A DNA stretch of 64,000 nt from an uncultured Flavobacteriaceae bacterium (GTDB lineage: Bacteria > Bacteroidota > Bacteroidia > Flavobacteriales > Flavobacteriaceae): contig CANNBV010000004.1 in the NCBI GenBank assembly GCA_947502975.1, forward strand, positions 1-64,000. The letters are read 5' to 3'. The notes beneath the pieces were generated by a model that worked only from the letters and a program-made list of their open reading frames with translations, was not told the DNA's origin and ran no database searches. The stretch's first letter is position 1, and the number at the start of each line of letters is the position of its first letter. A program made the translations under genes and the position numbers. Positions 53,835 to 63,880 of this stretch are shown in pieces.

Positions 53835-56072
53835 CTATTTAAGCTTTATTTCCAGAATATTGGAGTTGATTAGCTTATCATGGGTAATGAAGTATTTTGA
53901 AGACTTGTTCCCATCAATATTAATGGAACTAATTATACCATTGCTACTTTTATTTGGATTACAGTGGATTTCTATTTTTCCGTTAGGATAATATCCTTTG
54001 TTTAGATTAATAGTAATCTTATTGAAAAGAGGTTTTGTAATTGCATATTTAGGCTCAGCGGGAGATACTGGATAAATGCCCATCATAGAAAATACTGCCC
54101 AAGCCGACATTGTACCTGTATCGTCATTTCCTGGTAAACCGTCAGGAGTATTTTTAAAATATGTTTTAAGTAACGTACTTACTTTTTGTTGTGTGCGCCA
54201 TTCTTCGCCTTTTATATAGTTAAATAAATATGGGTAGCCAATATCTGGTTCGTTAGCCATATCAAATTGATTGTTATCAAATACGTTTTCTAACTGGTTT
54301 ACAAAAGATTTTTTACCTCCCATTAAATTTATAAGTTTTTTGGTATCATGTGCTACCATAAAGGTATACTGCCATGCATTGCCTTCTATAAAACCTACGT
54401 TCTCTTGAAAGTTGGCTCCAGTTTCAGGGTTATAAGGCGTTAACCAGCTACCGTCATCATTCTTAGGACGTAATAAGCTGTATGTTTTATCAAATAAATT
54501 TCTATAAGATATAGAGCGTTTCGTAAAGGTTTTACAATCCTCTTTTTTATCTAATGACTTAGCTAGTTGTGCTATGGCAAAATCTGAAATATTATATTCT
54601 TGTGTTGTAGAAACAGAACCGCTATGTATAGTTTTAGTTGTTAAATAACCTTTGTTTATATAATCTTTTATACCGGGCCTTAATGGATTATTCTCTAATT
54701 GGGTAGCACTTTTTAGCATTGCGCTATATGCCTTTTCAACATCAAAATCTTGTATGCCTTTTAAATAGGTATCTGCTATAATAATGCCTGCTGGATCTCC
54801 CACCATAGTTGTGGTTTCTGTAGCATTCAATTCCCATTTTGGTAACCAACCAGACTCATCATAAACTTGCAACATGCTCTTTATCATATCTGACTGTTGC
54901 TCGGGATATACCAAACTCATCAATTGATGCAAGTTTCTATACGTATCCCAAAACGAAAATACAGTATACCGGGTCCCATTAGTATTAAGTGTTTCTCGTG
55001 TTTTCATTTTTGGGTATTCACCATTAACATCATTGAGTGTATTAGGGTGAATTAATGTGTGATATAATGCTGTGTAAAAAATAGTTTTATCATCTTCAGT
55101 TCCTCCTTCAACTTCAATTCGAGAAAGATGTTCATTCCAATTTTCTTTTGAAGCGTTTAAAACAGTTTCAAACGTATTATTAGATGTTTCTTTCTCTAGA
55201 TTTTCTCTAGCATTTTCAATACTTACATAAGACACTCCTACTTTCATTTCTACAACTGTAGCTTTATCAAAATGATATCTCATGTACCCTCCAATACTAT
55301 CCCCAACTACAGCTTTAGTATATCCTTTTTTTATTCTATTTTTTCCATTGTAACCCATCCATTGTACTTCTGTTCCTTTTTGAGTTTTTGGTTGTTTCCA
55401 AACTCCAAACTCATCTGCTGGTTTAGAAAAACGTGCTACAAAATATACTGGATACGCTTCTTCTGGTTTGTAATAGCAAAATGAGCCAACACTTCGCATG
55501 CCTTCAATTTCGGTTGGAGACACCACTTTTATCATGCCTCCTTCTTCATTAGTAAGTCCTAACCCTAAATTTAAAAGTATATTAGCATATCCCTTCGGAA
55601 AATGGTATTTACTGATCCCTACTCTAGTAGTTGTGGTTGTTTCAACTTTAACATTGTATTTATCTAATGTATTTGAATAGTAACCAACCGAAGCAACTTC
55701 ATTTGAATAGGTGGATCCATATTTAAGATGATTTGTTTCTAGAACCCCCGTTGTAGGCATTGCCAAAATAACACCTAAATCTGGACAGCCCACACCACTT
55801 AAATTCACGTGACTAAAGCCTGTTAAAAATGTGTTTTCGTGTACATATGGTGTAGATAGCCAACGACTATCTTTTTCTAAAGGTAAGTTTTGAGATCCAG
55901 TTACGTTAAACGGAGATATATTTACCATACCACGTACTGCAATTGGCCCTGGGTTTGTAGTCCCAAAATTTGAAGTACCTATAAACGGATTTACATAATC
56001 AACAGGTTGATTTTGCGAAGACATCACGAACACAATAATCAAAAAGAAAAATCCTGTTATTACACTTCTCAT
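53835..56072 (-). CDS. GH92 exo-alpha-mannosidase (secreted)
   Basis: This 745-aa protein has an N-terminal signal peptide (about 1-20). The N-terminal domain starts VDYVNPFIGT, typical of GH92. The catalytic (alpha/alpha)6 domain shows FSFWDTYRNLHQL, SGWLPKW, GFIEGNAWQYTF (Glu likely acid) and GLPGNDDTGTMSAWAVFSMM (Asp pair likely base). GH92 enzymes are calcium-dependent, inverting alpha-mannosidases acting on N-glycan or mannan side chains. It follows another GH92 gene by 5 bp; the two probably have different linkage specificity. Linkage cannot be read from the sequence. Confidence 0.92.
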   Translation of the reverse strand: MRSVITGFFFLIIVFVMSSQNQPVDYVNPFIGTSNFGTTNPGPIAVRGMVNISPFNVTGSQNLPLEKDSRWLSTPYVHENTFLTGFSHVNLSGVGCPDLGVILAMPTTGVLETNHLKYGSTYSNEVASVGYYSNTLDKYNVKVETTTTTRVGISKYHFPKGYANILLNLGLGLTNEEGGMIKVVSPTEIEGMRSVGSFCYYKPEEAYPVYFVARFSKPADEFGVWKQPKTQKGTEVQWMGYNGKNRIKKGYTKAVVGDSIGGYMRYHFDKATVVEMKVGVSYVSIENARENLEKETSNNTFETVLNASKENWNEHLSRIEVEGGTEDDKTIFYTALYHTLIHPNTLNDVNGEYPKMKTRETLNTNGTRYTVFSFWDTYRNLHQLMSLVYPEQQSDMIKSMLQVYDESGWLPKWELNATETTTMVGDPAGIIIADTYLKGIQDFDVEKAYSAMLKSATQLENNPLRPGIKDYINKGYLTTKTIHSGSVSTTQEYNISDFAIAQLAKSLDKKEDCKTFTKRSISYRNLFDKTYSLLRPKNDDGSWLTPYNPETGANFQENVGFIEGNAWQYTFMVAHDTKKLINLMGGKKSFVNQLENVFDNNQFDMANEPDIGYPYLFNYIKGEEWRTQQKVSTLLKTYFKNTPDGLPGNDDTGTMSAWAVFSMMGIYPVSPAEPKYAITKPLFNKITINLNKGYYPNGKIEIHCNPNKSSNGIISSINIDGNKSSKYFITHDKLINSNILEIKLK

Positions 56073-56077
56073 CTATT

Positions 56078-58441
56078 TTATTTATGAATGCTTAATGAAT
56101 AGGGCACCGCATCTTCACTAGATGCCCAATTTTTATTAGGAGAGCTAGACATTTCAAAATTTATTTTTCCTCCTTTTTGAATGTCTTCAAAAGTTAAATA
56201 CGATTTATTATAATTAGTTGTATTTAAATCTACTGAATGAATATACATATTTTCTTTTGAATTATTTGGAGCTAAAATTTTAAAGATTTTTCCATTTTCT
56301 AAATGTAATGATGCTTTTTTAAATAGTGGACTACCAATAACATATTGATTCACTCCTGGAGTTACCGGATAAAACCCTAACGAACTAAATACATACCACG
56401 CAGAGGTTTGTCCATTATCCTCATCTCCACAATAGCCATCTGGCGTTGCTGAATATAATTTAGTAAGCACTTCTCTAATTTTTTCTTGTGCTTTGTAGGA
56501 TGCATTAGCATAATTGTAGAGATAAATCATGTGCTGAATAGGCTGATTTCCATGTGCATAATTACCCATATTCATAATTTGCATTTCTCTAATTTCATGA
56601 ATTGTAAAGCCATAATACGAGTTATCAAAATCTGGTGGCATATCAAAAACGGCATCTAACTGGTTTTCAAATTCTTTTTTGCCACCCATTAAATCAATCA
56701 AACCATTTATATCATGAAATACGGACCATGTGTAATGTAAACTATTTCCTTCTGTAAACGCATCTCCCCATTTTAAAGGATTAAAAGGCGACTGAAATGT
56801 GCCATCTTCATTTTTACCTCGCATCCATTTGGTTTCTTTATCAAAAACATTTTTATAGTTTAGAGAACGCTCATAAAACTTTTTTGCAATATCAAGCTGC
56901 CCTAACTTTTCTGCCATTTTTGCAATGGTAAAATCGGCATAAGCATATTCTAAAGTTCTCGCTACATTTTCTTTAATACCTACATCGTAAGGTACATAAC
57001 CCAATGTGTTATAATAGTCAATGCCTTCTCTACCAACAGATTTTATTACATTACCATTAGATAACGGTCTATTTTCTGAAGTAGTAGCATTTTTGATAAT
57101 AGCTTCTAAGAGAGCTTCAGTACTTTCTTCTATTGTATTACCTTTTAAAAATGCATCTACGATTATAGGAGCCGAATTTGAACCAATCATGCAATCTCGA
57201 TGCCCTGGACTTGCCCATTCTGGTAGCCACCCTGATTCTTTGTAGGTGTTTACTAAACCTTCCATAATCTGACTGTTCAACTCTGGATACATCATATTAA
57301 AAAATGGAAATACTGCTCTAAACGTATCCCAAAAACCATTATCGGTAAACATATATCCTGAAAGTACTTCTCCATTATATGGGCTGTAGTGTACAATTTT
57401 ATTTTCAGCATTTATTTCATGTAGTTTTCTTGGGAATAATAACACGCGATACAAACAAGAATAAAAAGTTCTAATATTGTCAATATTATCGTCCTCTATT
57501 TTGATTTTGTTCAGTTCTGTTTCCCAAGCTTCTTTTGCTTTTGTAAAAGTAGTTTCAAAAGTATCAGTACCAATTTCTCTGTTTAAATTTAACTGTGCTT
57601 GCTCTGGACTTATAAATGATGATGCTACTTTTACATGCACAGACTCTCCTCGTTTTGTTTTAAACCCTATAATTGCACCAACGTGTTCTCCTTTATTTTC
57701 TTTTGAATTTTCCATGAGTTTCCAGTCATCTCCCCAAGTATGGTACTCTTCAAAATCTTTATCAAATTCTGCTACAAAATAGTTATAAAAATTATCTGGT
57801 ACACCACCACTATTGTTTCTACAATAGCCTATTATTTTGCGTTGTTCTGGAAGAACCTTAACCATAGATCCTTTAAAGAATCCATCTAAAAGTATATACG
57901 ATTGATTTTCTGGAAATGTAAATTTAAAATGTGCTGCACGTTCCGTAGGTGTTACCTCAGCAGTAACATCGTAATCGGCTAAATATACTTTGTAATGATG
58001 TGGTTTAACCGTTTCAGCTTTATGAGAAAACCAAGAAGCTCTTTCGTCTTCTTGAAACTTTAATTTTCCTGTAACTGGCATTAATGAAAACGCTGCATAA
58101 TCGTTAATCCAAGGACTTGGTTGATGAGTTTGTTTGATACCTCTTATCTTGTTTTCATCATATTTATAGGTCCAACCATCTCCCATTTTAGAAGTCATCG
58201 GTGTCCAGAAATTCATGCCCCAAGGTGTTGCAATTGCTGGGTATGTGTTTCCGTTTGATAAATCAAAAGCAGAATCTGTTCCCATGAGTGGGTTTATATA
58301 ATCTATAAGATTACTATTGACCTCTTGAATATCTGTTGTTTTATCTGTTTTCTTTTCGCAAGAACATACTATAACTAATAGCAGAACATATAACAAATTA
58401 TATATTCTTACGTCTTTTAATACTGCCATTTTATGTGTCAT
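56078..58441 (-). CDS. GH92 exo-alpha-mannosidase (lipoprotein)
   Basis: This 787-aa protein has a lipoprotein signal ending LVIVCSC (Cys28), so it is membrane-anchored, unlike its neighbour. GH92 wording: IDYINPLMGTDSAF, NGFWDTFRAVFPF, SGWLPEWASPGHRDCMIGS, AFTEGNSLHYTWSVFHD (Glu likely acid) and GYCGDEDNGQTSAWYVFSSL (acidic base pair region). The SPGHRDCMIGS loop differs from the ELNATETTTMVGD loop of the other GH92, which fits a different subsite and linkage. It lies 12 bp after the cytochrome-type gene. An ATG five codons in is an alternative start that keeps the lipobox. Confidence 0.9.
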   Translation of the reverse strand: MTHKMAVLKDVRIYNLLYVLLLVIVCSCEKKTDKTTDIQEVNSNLIDYINPLMGTDSAFDLSNGNTYPAIATPWGMNFWTPMTSKMGDGWTYKYDENKIRGIKQTHQPSPWINDYAAFSLMPVTGKLKFQEDERASWFSHKAETVKPHHYKVYLADYDVTAEVTPTERAAHFKFTFPENQSYILLDGFFKGSMVKVLPEQRKIIGYCRNNSGGVPDNFYNYFVAEFDKDFEEYHTWGDDWKLMENSKENKGEHVGAIIGFKTKRGESVHVKVASSFISPEQAQLNLNREIGTDTFETTFTKAKEAWETELNKIKIEDDNIDNIRTFYSCLYRVLLFPRKLHEINAENKIVHYSPYNGEVLSGYMFTDNGFWDTFRAVFPFFNMMYPELNSQIMEGLVNTYKESGWLPEWASPGHRDCMIGSNSAPIIVDAFLKGNTIEESTEALLEAIIKNATTSENRPLSNGNVIKSVGREGIDYYNTLGYVPYDVGIKENVARTLEYAYADFTIAKMAEKLGQLDIAKKFYERSLNYKNVFDKETKWMRGKNEDGTFQSPFNPLKWGDAFTEGNSLHYTWSVFHDINGLIDLMGGKKEFENQLDAVFDMPPDFDNSYYGFTIHEIREMQIMNMGNYAHGNQPIQHMIYLYNYANASYKAQEKIREVLTKLYSATPDGYCGDEDNGQTSAWYVFSSLGFYPVTPGVNQYVIGSPLFKKASLHLENGKIFKILAPNNSKENMYIHSVDLNTTNYNKSYLTFEDIQKGGKINFEMSSSPNKNWASSEDAVPYSLSIHK

Positions 58442-58453
58442 TTAACTTCTTAA

Positions 58454-60571
58454 TTAAAAGATTATTTCATCAACAAAAATCCATGATTCTTTGCCTGCGC
58501 CTTCATGCCATTTTGGTAGCAATCCTCCGTTTTTCACAATCACTTTAAAATACTGTGCTTTGGTTTTGGGAAGATTAACAGTGTACTGTTTTAATACCGC
58601 AAAGCTGGTTTTATTATCTTCATTTATTTTCAAATTACCTATTTCTTTAAAACCTGATAATTTATTATCAGAAGCAAAAACTTGGACTTCTTTAGGTAAT
58701 AAAATCCAATCTGTAGACTTGCCAAGGCAACTTACCGTTAGGCTATTCACTTCTTCTTGTACACCTAAATCTACTGTTACATTTACATCTTTTCCTAAAA
58801 AACCATTCCACTTATCATCTCTAAAATTGGTAGATCCTAACTCTAAATCAAAAAGCTTTCTTGCTTCAGGATATTGTGGATCAGGTTGGTGCACTATCTT
58901 ATAGCTTGCTACATCATAATTGATTTTAAAAAGTGAAGTATTTAATGTCTCACTAGGCAACCAACCTTTTTTATAGCTTTTCATTGAAAGATGAGTTGTT
59001 GTATCTATCAATATTGGTTTTGTGTATAAATTTGAAGTAGAATCTGCCTCTGTACCATTAAGTGTGTAATAAGTTTTTATACCTTTTAATTTGGAATCTA
59101 TTTTAATACTCAATGTATCTTTAAATAAGGTTTTCTTAGTTGTCAAAACTGGTGTTTTCAATCTTGTTACTTCTACAAAACCTTCTGGTGTACCATTGTT
59201 TATCGTTACTTTAAAATCTTTTTCCAAAATACTCGTCATTTCTGTAGTAATAGGTGTATTCCAAGCATAAATATGTTCTGGTTTCACTTCGCTTAAAAGG
59301 GCTTTTAAACCTACATCTGTAACTTGAGTATTAACCAAATTCAATACTTTTAACGATTGTACTTTCTTTAAATATTTAAATGCTTTGTCTGTTATTTTAG
59401 TGTTATTAAGTTCTAACTTTTCTAGGTTTCCTAGTTTTTTTAATACCGAAAGCATATCGTCTGTTACTTCAGTATTTTTTAAGTCTAGTTCTACAATTTG
59501 CTCTTTCAAATTAGATAGACTATTAAGTTCTTTTTTTGAAATGACTTTTTTATTATATTTCACCCAAAGTTCTGGTGCTGTGGGCGCTAAACTTCTAACT
59601 GAAAATCCAGCTTCTTCAACTTCTTTAATATCTCCTAATGCTGCATACGCTATTTCCTTTTTATTGAAAACCAAATAATTTTTCAAAGCTTTAGCTATAG
59701 TATCATTTTTTGGTAGAATAGCAACTTTTTGGTTAACACTATCACTACTATTTAACCAAAACTCAATTAAGCGCTTTTCATCTTTAGATAGTTGTGGCTT
59801 TCCTTCTGGTGGCATATGTAATTCATCTGAAAGAGGCAGTAAGATTCTTTTATAAACAGAACTCTCTGTAGCATCTCCTGGTGTAATAGCTGGCCCATTG
59901 TCTCCTCCTGATAATAAATTTGCTGTAGATATCATCGATAAATTGCCCTTTGTTTTTGATGAGTTATGACATTGAATGCATTTATCATCAAATATCTTAA
60001 AAACAACATCGTCATACATATGCAACTCGTCAATACTTGTAATTGTTTTGGCTTTTTCAGGTGATTTCAAATGCTCTGTTAAAAAACTATCACCGTGTGT
60101 TAAAATGCTGCCGTAGTGTCCTGCAACACTAATGCTAATCATGGTAACAACAAAAAGTGGAAAAAATAAGGATTTTGTTTTTTTATTGGTTTGCTCACTT
60201 AATAAATATAATACAGTAGTTAGAACAGCTGTTAGAATACCCGTGTATAAATGAATATCTAAAACTTCACCTGCATAACCACCTTCTAAAGACAAACAAT
60301 ATCCTAAAACACAAGCTATAATAGCTGAAAATGCAGAAAAACCCAATGCATATTTTATCGTTTGTGCTGCATAATTTTTCTTAATCCTTCCTAAAACATC
60401 AAGAAAAAAGGCAAACACCAATGCGCCAATTGGAAGGTGTAAAATTAACGGATGAAAACGCCCTAATGCTAAAATAAATCGTGGGGTTTCCTCTTCATTA
60501 ACTGCAAAAACTGATGTAGATACAGCTAAAAAAACAATACTTGTTATTATCTTTTTGTTATTAATAATCAT
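58454..60571 (-). CDS. Membrane c-type cytochrome with DUF2231-like, leucine-rich, chitobiase-C-like and F5/8C-like parts
   Basis: This 705-aa protein has a signal peptide (1-23), then DUF2231-like membrane helices (about 35-160, RFHPLILHLPIGALVFAFFL). A c-type haem domain has CIQCH (198-202) and a likely distal Met253 in LHMPPEGKP. A leucine-rich stretch follows (about 340-430, NLEKLELNNTKITDKAFKYL), then a chitobiase/hexosaminidase C-terminal-like segment (about 485-550), and a final discoidin-like domain whose end reads PKWHEGAGKESWIFVDEIIF. Planctomycetes and marine Bacteroidota carry similar 'PSCyt' proteins. Electron transfer tied to glycan binding is inference. Confidence 0.82.
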   Translation of the reverse strand: MIINNKKIITSIVFLAVSTSVFAVNEEETPRFILALGRFHPLILHLPIGALVFAFFLDVLGRIKKNYAAQTIKYALGFSAFSAIIACVLGYCLSLEGGYAGEVLDIHLYTGILTAVLTTVLYLLSEQTNKKTKSLFFPLFVVTMISISVAGHYGSILTHGDSFLTEHLKSPEKAKTITSIDELHMYDDVVFKIFDDKCIQCHNSSKTKGNLSMISTANLLSGGDNGPAITPGDATESSVYKRILLPLSDELHMPPEGKPQLSKDEKRLIEFWLNSSDSVNQKVAILPKNDTIAKALKNYLVFNKKEIAYAALGDIKEVEEAGFSVRSLAPTAPELWVKYNKKVISKKELNSLSNLKEQIVELDLKNTEVTDDMLSVLKKLGNLEKLELNNTKITDKAFKYLKKVQSLKVLNLVNTQVTDVGLKALLSEVKPEHIYAWNTPITTEMTSILEKDFKVTINNGTPEGFVEVTRLKTPVLTTKKTLFKDTLSIKIDSKLKGIKTYYTLNGTEADSTSNLYTKPILIDTTTHLSMKSYKKGWLPSETLNTSLFKINYDVASYKIVHQPDPQYPEARKLFDLELGSTNFRDDKWNGFLGKDVNVTVDLGVQEEVNSLTVSCLGKSTDWILLPKEVQVFASDNKLSGFKEIGNLKINEDNKTSFAVLKQYTVNLPKTKAQYFKVIVKNGGLLPKWHEGAGKESWIFVDEIIF

Positions 60572-60579
60572 ATCAACTA

Positions 60580-61374
60580 TTACTCATTTAAAATCCATTC
60601 ATCCATAAATAACCAAGCTTTAGCTCCTGCTCCATCATGCCATTTTGGTATCTCTTGTAAATTACTTACCGCTATGGTTAAAGACTTTGATTTTCTATTT
60701 ATTGGAATTACGATATCATCTATTTTTTTTTCTGAAAAAGTTTCAGGTACTTCAATTGTAACTATTTGTTTTGAAGTCTCATCACCATCAATGACAACAG
60801 CAACATGACTTGGTGGAAATATCCACGAAGCTACATCTGTTAAATAACCAACGGTTAAAGACTTTACATAAGTTCTATCTTTTAAAACTAAGGTTGATTT
60901 TCCTATTGTATCATAGCCAACCCATTGGACGTCTCTAAAATTTAAAGTTCCTTTATTGTGATTGATTAGAGTATGATTACCTAACCCACTGTATTGCTTA
61001 CTTGCAGTTGTGTGCATAATAATAGTATCTACAGCTAGACCTTTATTGTATAATGCTAAAACTGATGTGTTGCTTGGTTTCCAATCTTCATGAAATGCTT
61101 TAAACTTGTAAACACACGCTTCTTCTATTTTAATGGGTTCAGTATAGCGTTTACTAGAAATTTTAGGTTCTTCACCATTTGTGGTATAATGTATGGCAAC
61201 ACCGTCTAATTTCAAATTGGCTTTTACAGTAACAAAGGAATCTATAATTGCGTTACTCGCTATTATTTTTGGTTGTGCTAAATTAACCATATTGGCTTGT
61301 AACAATACCTTTTTGTTTTCATTACAACTACATATAACCAAACACCAACACCAAATAATTAAAAACAGTCTCAT
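60580..61374 (-). CDS. Lipoprotein with chitobiase-C-like and discoidin-like domains
   Basis: This is a 264-aa protein when started at MRLFLIIWCW; the open frame extends 14 codons further upstream, but this start forms the classical ATGA overlap with the preceding stop and gives a correct lipobox (VICSC, Cys17). It contains a chitobiase-C-like beta domain (about 40-110, IHYTTNGEEPKISSKRYTEP) and a C-terminal domain ending PKWHDGAGAKAWLFMDEWIL. That is nearly the same ending as the cytochrome protein encoded next. The two thus share a paired C-terminal module, as if one were derived from the other or they bind the same ligand. Confidence 0.8.
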   Translation of the reverse strand: MRLFLIIWCWCLVICSCNENKKVLLQANMVNLAQPKIIASNAIIDSFVTVKANLKLDGVAIHYTTNGEEPKISSKRYTEPIKIEEACVYKFKAFHEDWKPSNTSVLALYNKGLAVDTIIMHTTASKQYSGLGNHTLINHNKGTLNFRDVQWVGYDTIGKSTLVLKDRTYVKSLTVGYLTDVASWIFPPSHVAVVIDGDETSKQIVTIEVPETFSEKKIDDIVIPINRKSKSLTIAVSNLQEIPKWHDGAGAKAWLFMDEWILNE

Positions 61375-62414
61375 ACTCGAATTAATTTTATTGGATATGT
61401 TTGCCCAGAATTCCATTGTGCTACATACATATTTTCATCATCATCTATACATACATCGTGCGGATGTTTAAAAAGCCGAACAGTTTGATATAATTCATCT
61501 AAACTGTTGTTATTATATGATGGTGTTGTAGCACCTGGACAAGACACCACTTCATTTTTATCATTCATAATGAGCAAAAATCCAGAATCATCATTAGTGG
61601 CATTTTTTGATTTTAAAACTGCAAAATAAATATCGTTTTTATGAATTACAGGTCTGCAAATTAAAGCTCCTGGAACTGGAATAGATGATAGATATTCGCC
61701 CTCTAAACTAAATCGTTTTAACACATTCATTTCACGAGCAGAAATTAAAAGAGAAGGGTTGTTTTTATCTCTATTATCATAGCAAATACCATGTGCATTT
61801 AAAAACTGCCCATCGGTATAACCTTTACCTCCAAAAATATTTAGAAGTTCTCCTTTGTGATTATAATGCGTAATAAACTGGTTGCCATATCCATCTGCAA
61901 CATAAAAATCGCCATTTTCTAAAACAGTAGTTTCTGTCGGTTTGAATTCGTTTTTGCTTTTATAAAACCCAGAATCTGCTGGAAAATCAATTTCAAAAAT
62001 CACCTTTCCATCTATAGTTGTTTTGATAACTTGATGTCTTTCATAATCTGTAATAAATAAAAAATCTTCACCATTTTCTTTTGATAATGTTAACCCATGA
62101 CCACCAGGATATTCTGTTCCCCAAGATTCGATGAACTTTCCAGATTTGTCATAAACAATCACGTTATTTTTAATATGATTGGTTAATAACACAATTCTTC
62201 CTTTGGAATCCTGTACCATTTCATGGCAATCTTTAACAGGGGTTTTTAAGGGGTCTAGATCTCCCCAAGACATATCCACTTTATAACGATGTGAATTATG
62301 TCCAACTATAACATCTTTAGTATTAGTGAATGAAAACGCACTACTATACATAGGATGCATGAGTAAACCCAATGATGCTATTGATGACTGTTTTAAAAAT
62401 TTCCTACGACTCAT
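61371..62414 (-). CDS. Tat-exported NHL-type beta-propeller protein
   Basis: This 347-aa protein has a twin-arginine signal, SRRKFLKQSSIASLG (residues 2-16). The mature part consists of six NHL-like propeller blades, with repeated D-G-x-F-Y-V-A-D-type strands such as VLENGDFYVADGYGNQF, DFLFITDYERHQV and FKHPHDVCIDDDENMYVAQW. Such propellers act as binding scaffolds or lyases. Tat export suggests folding before transport, perhaps with a cofactor or in complex with the Tat-exported DUF1501 protein encoded 4 bp upstream. No catalytic residues are recognised. Confidence 0.82.
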   Translation of the reverse strand: MSRRKFLKQSSIASLGLLMHPMYSSAFSFTNTKDVIVGHNSHRYKVDMSWGDLDPLKTPVKDCHEMVQDSKGRIVLLTNHIKNNVIVYDKSGKFIESWGTEYPGGHGLTLSKENGEDFLFITDYERHQVIKTTIDGKVIFEIDFPADSGFYKSKNEFKPTETTVLENGDFYVADGYGNQFITHYNHKGELLNIFGGKGYTDGQFLNAHGICYDNRDKNNPSLLISAREMNVLKRFSLEGEYLSSIPVPGALICRPVIHKNDIYFAVLKSKNATNDDSGFLLIMNDKNEVVSCPGATTPSYNNNSLDELYQTVRLFKHPHDVCIDDDENMYVAQWNSGQTYPIKLIRV

Positions 62415-62418
62415 AGTT

Positions 62419-63876
62419 TTAGGTTAAAATGTCTTTAACTACATGACCAGAAACATCTGTTAATCTAAATCGTCTTCCTTGGTGTTTGTATGTGAATTTT
62501 GTGTGATCTATTCCCATAAGATGCATAATAGTAGCTTGCAAATCGTGTACATGTACAGGATCTTTAGCAATATTATACCCAAAATCATCTGTTTCACCAT
62601 AAGTAAATCCAGGTTTTACACCACCACCGGCCATAAACATTGTGAAACATTTTGGATGGTGATCTCTACCATAATTGGTATCGGTTAAAAGCCCTTGACT
62701 GTAATTTGTTCTTCCAAATTCTCCTCCCCAAACTACCAAAGTATCTTCTAATAAACCTCGCTGTTTTAAATCCATAATTAAAGCAGCTGTAGCTTGATCT
62801 ATATCTTTAGCCTGTTTCTCTATTTGTTTTGGTAAATTTTCATGCTGATCCCATCCCATGTGGTATAGTTGTACAAACCTGACATCTTTTTCAATTAAGC
62901 GTCTTGCCAGTAAACAGTTAGCAGCATAGGTTCCGGGAGTTAAAGCGTCTGCCCCATACATTTGAATAATATGTTCTGGCTCTTTATCTATATCCATCGT
63001 TTCTGGAACAGAAGTTTGCATGCGGTACGCCATTTCATACTGTGCAATTCTACTGTTTATCTCTGGATCACCAAATTCTTCTTCTTGTTTTCTATTGAGT
63101 TCACTGATATGATCCAGCATATTTCTACGCTCACTTCTGCTCATACCGTCTGGATCTTTTAAATATAAAACAGGGTCTTTTCCAGATCTAAATTGCACAC
63201 CCTGATGCAACGAACTTAAAAAACCGTTACCCCATAACCTAGAATATAGTGGTTGAGAGAAAGGACGCCCAGTTCCACGAGATAATAACACAGTAAAGGT
63301 TGGCAAATTTTTATTTAAACTTCCTAAACCATAACTCATCCAAGAACCTATACTTGGTCGTCCTGCCTGTTGCGATCCGGTTTGAAAGAATGTTATTGCT
63401 GGATCGTGATTTATAGCTTCGGTATGCATAGATTTAATGAAGCACAATTCATCAACTACTTTAGCTGTATATGGCATTAAGCTACTTACCCATGCTCTAG
63501 ATTCTCCATATTGGTCAAACTTATAACTACTACCCACTAATGGGAAGCTAGCTTGTCCAGAGGTCATACCTGTTAAACGTTGTCCTTGTCTTACGGAATC
63601 TGGTAAATCTTGACCTCGCATTTTCTGTAAAAGTGGCTTATAATCAAAAAGTTCTAATTGTGAAGGGCCTCCACTTTGAAATAGGTAAATAACACGTTTT
63701 GCTTTCGGTGCAAAATGCGGTAAATTTAATCCTGTTAGATTTGGTGCTTCATTACCTGCAAAACTTGAAAAAGGATCTAAAAGTGATGCTGCTGCAAGTC
63801 CGCCAATACCAAGTCCCATTTTTTTCAAAAAATGCCTCCGGTTATTATTTATAAAGTGTTTTGTGATCTCTTCCAT
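62419..63876 (-). CDS. DUF1501 (sulfatase-like fold) Tat-exported protein
   Basis: This 485-aa protein has a twin-arginine signal, NRRHFLKKMGLGIGG (about 12-26). DUF1501 wording follows: KRVIYLFQSGGPSQLELFDYK, SMHTEAINHDPA, GTYAANCLLARRLIEKDVRF, MGWDQHENLPKQ, VVWGGEFGRTNYSQG, GRDHHPKCFTMFMAGGGVKP and the ending GRRFRLTDVSG. The family has the alkaline-phosphatase/sulfatase fold but no proven activity. In Planctomycetes it is always next to DUF1553/PSCyt genes, as here with the partial gene 4 bp upstream. Confidence 0.9.
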   Translation of the reverse strand: MEEITKHFINNNRRHFLKKMGLGIGGLAAASLLDPFSSFAGNEAPNLTGLNLPHFAPKAKRVIYLFQSGGPSQLELFDYKPLLQKMRGQDLPDSVRQGQRLTGMTSGQASFPLVGSSYKFDQYGESRAWVSSLMPYTAKVVDELCFIKSMHTEAINHDPAITFFQTGSQQAGRPSIGSWMSYGLGSLNKNLPTFTVLLSRGTGRPFSQPLYSRLWGNGFLSSLHQGVQFRSGKDPVLYLKDPDGMSRSERRNMLDHISELNRKQEEEFGDPEINSRIAQYEMAYRMQTSVPETMDIDKEPEHIIQMYGADALTPGTYAANCLLARRLIEKDVRFVQLYHMGWDQHENLPKQIEKQAKDIDQATAALIMDLKQRGLLEDTLVVWGGEFGRTNYSQGLLTDTNYGRDHHPKCFTMFMAGGGVKPGFTYGETDDFGYNIAKDPVHVHDLQATIMHLMGIDHTKFTYKHQGRRFRLTDVSGHVVKDILT

Positions 63877-63880
63877 AATC

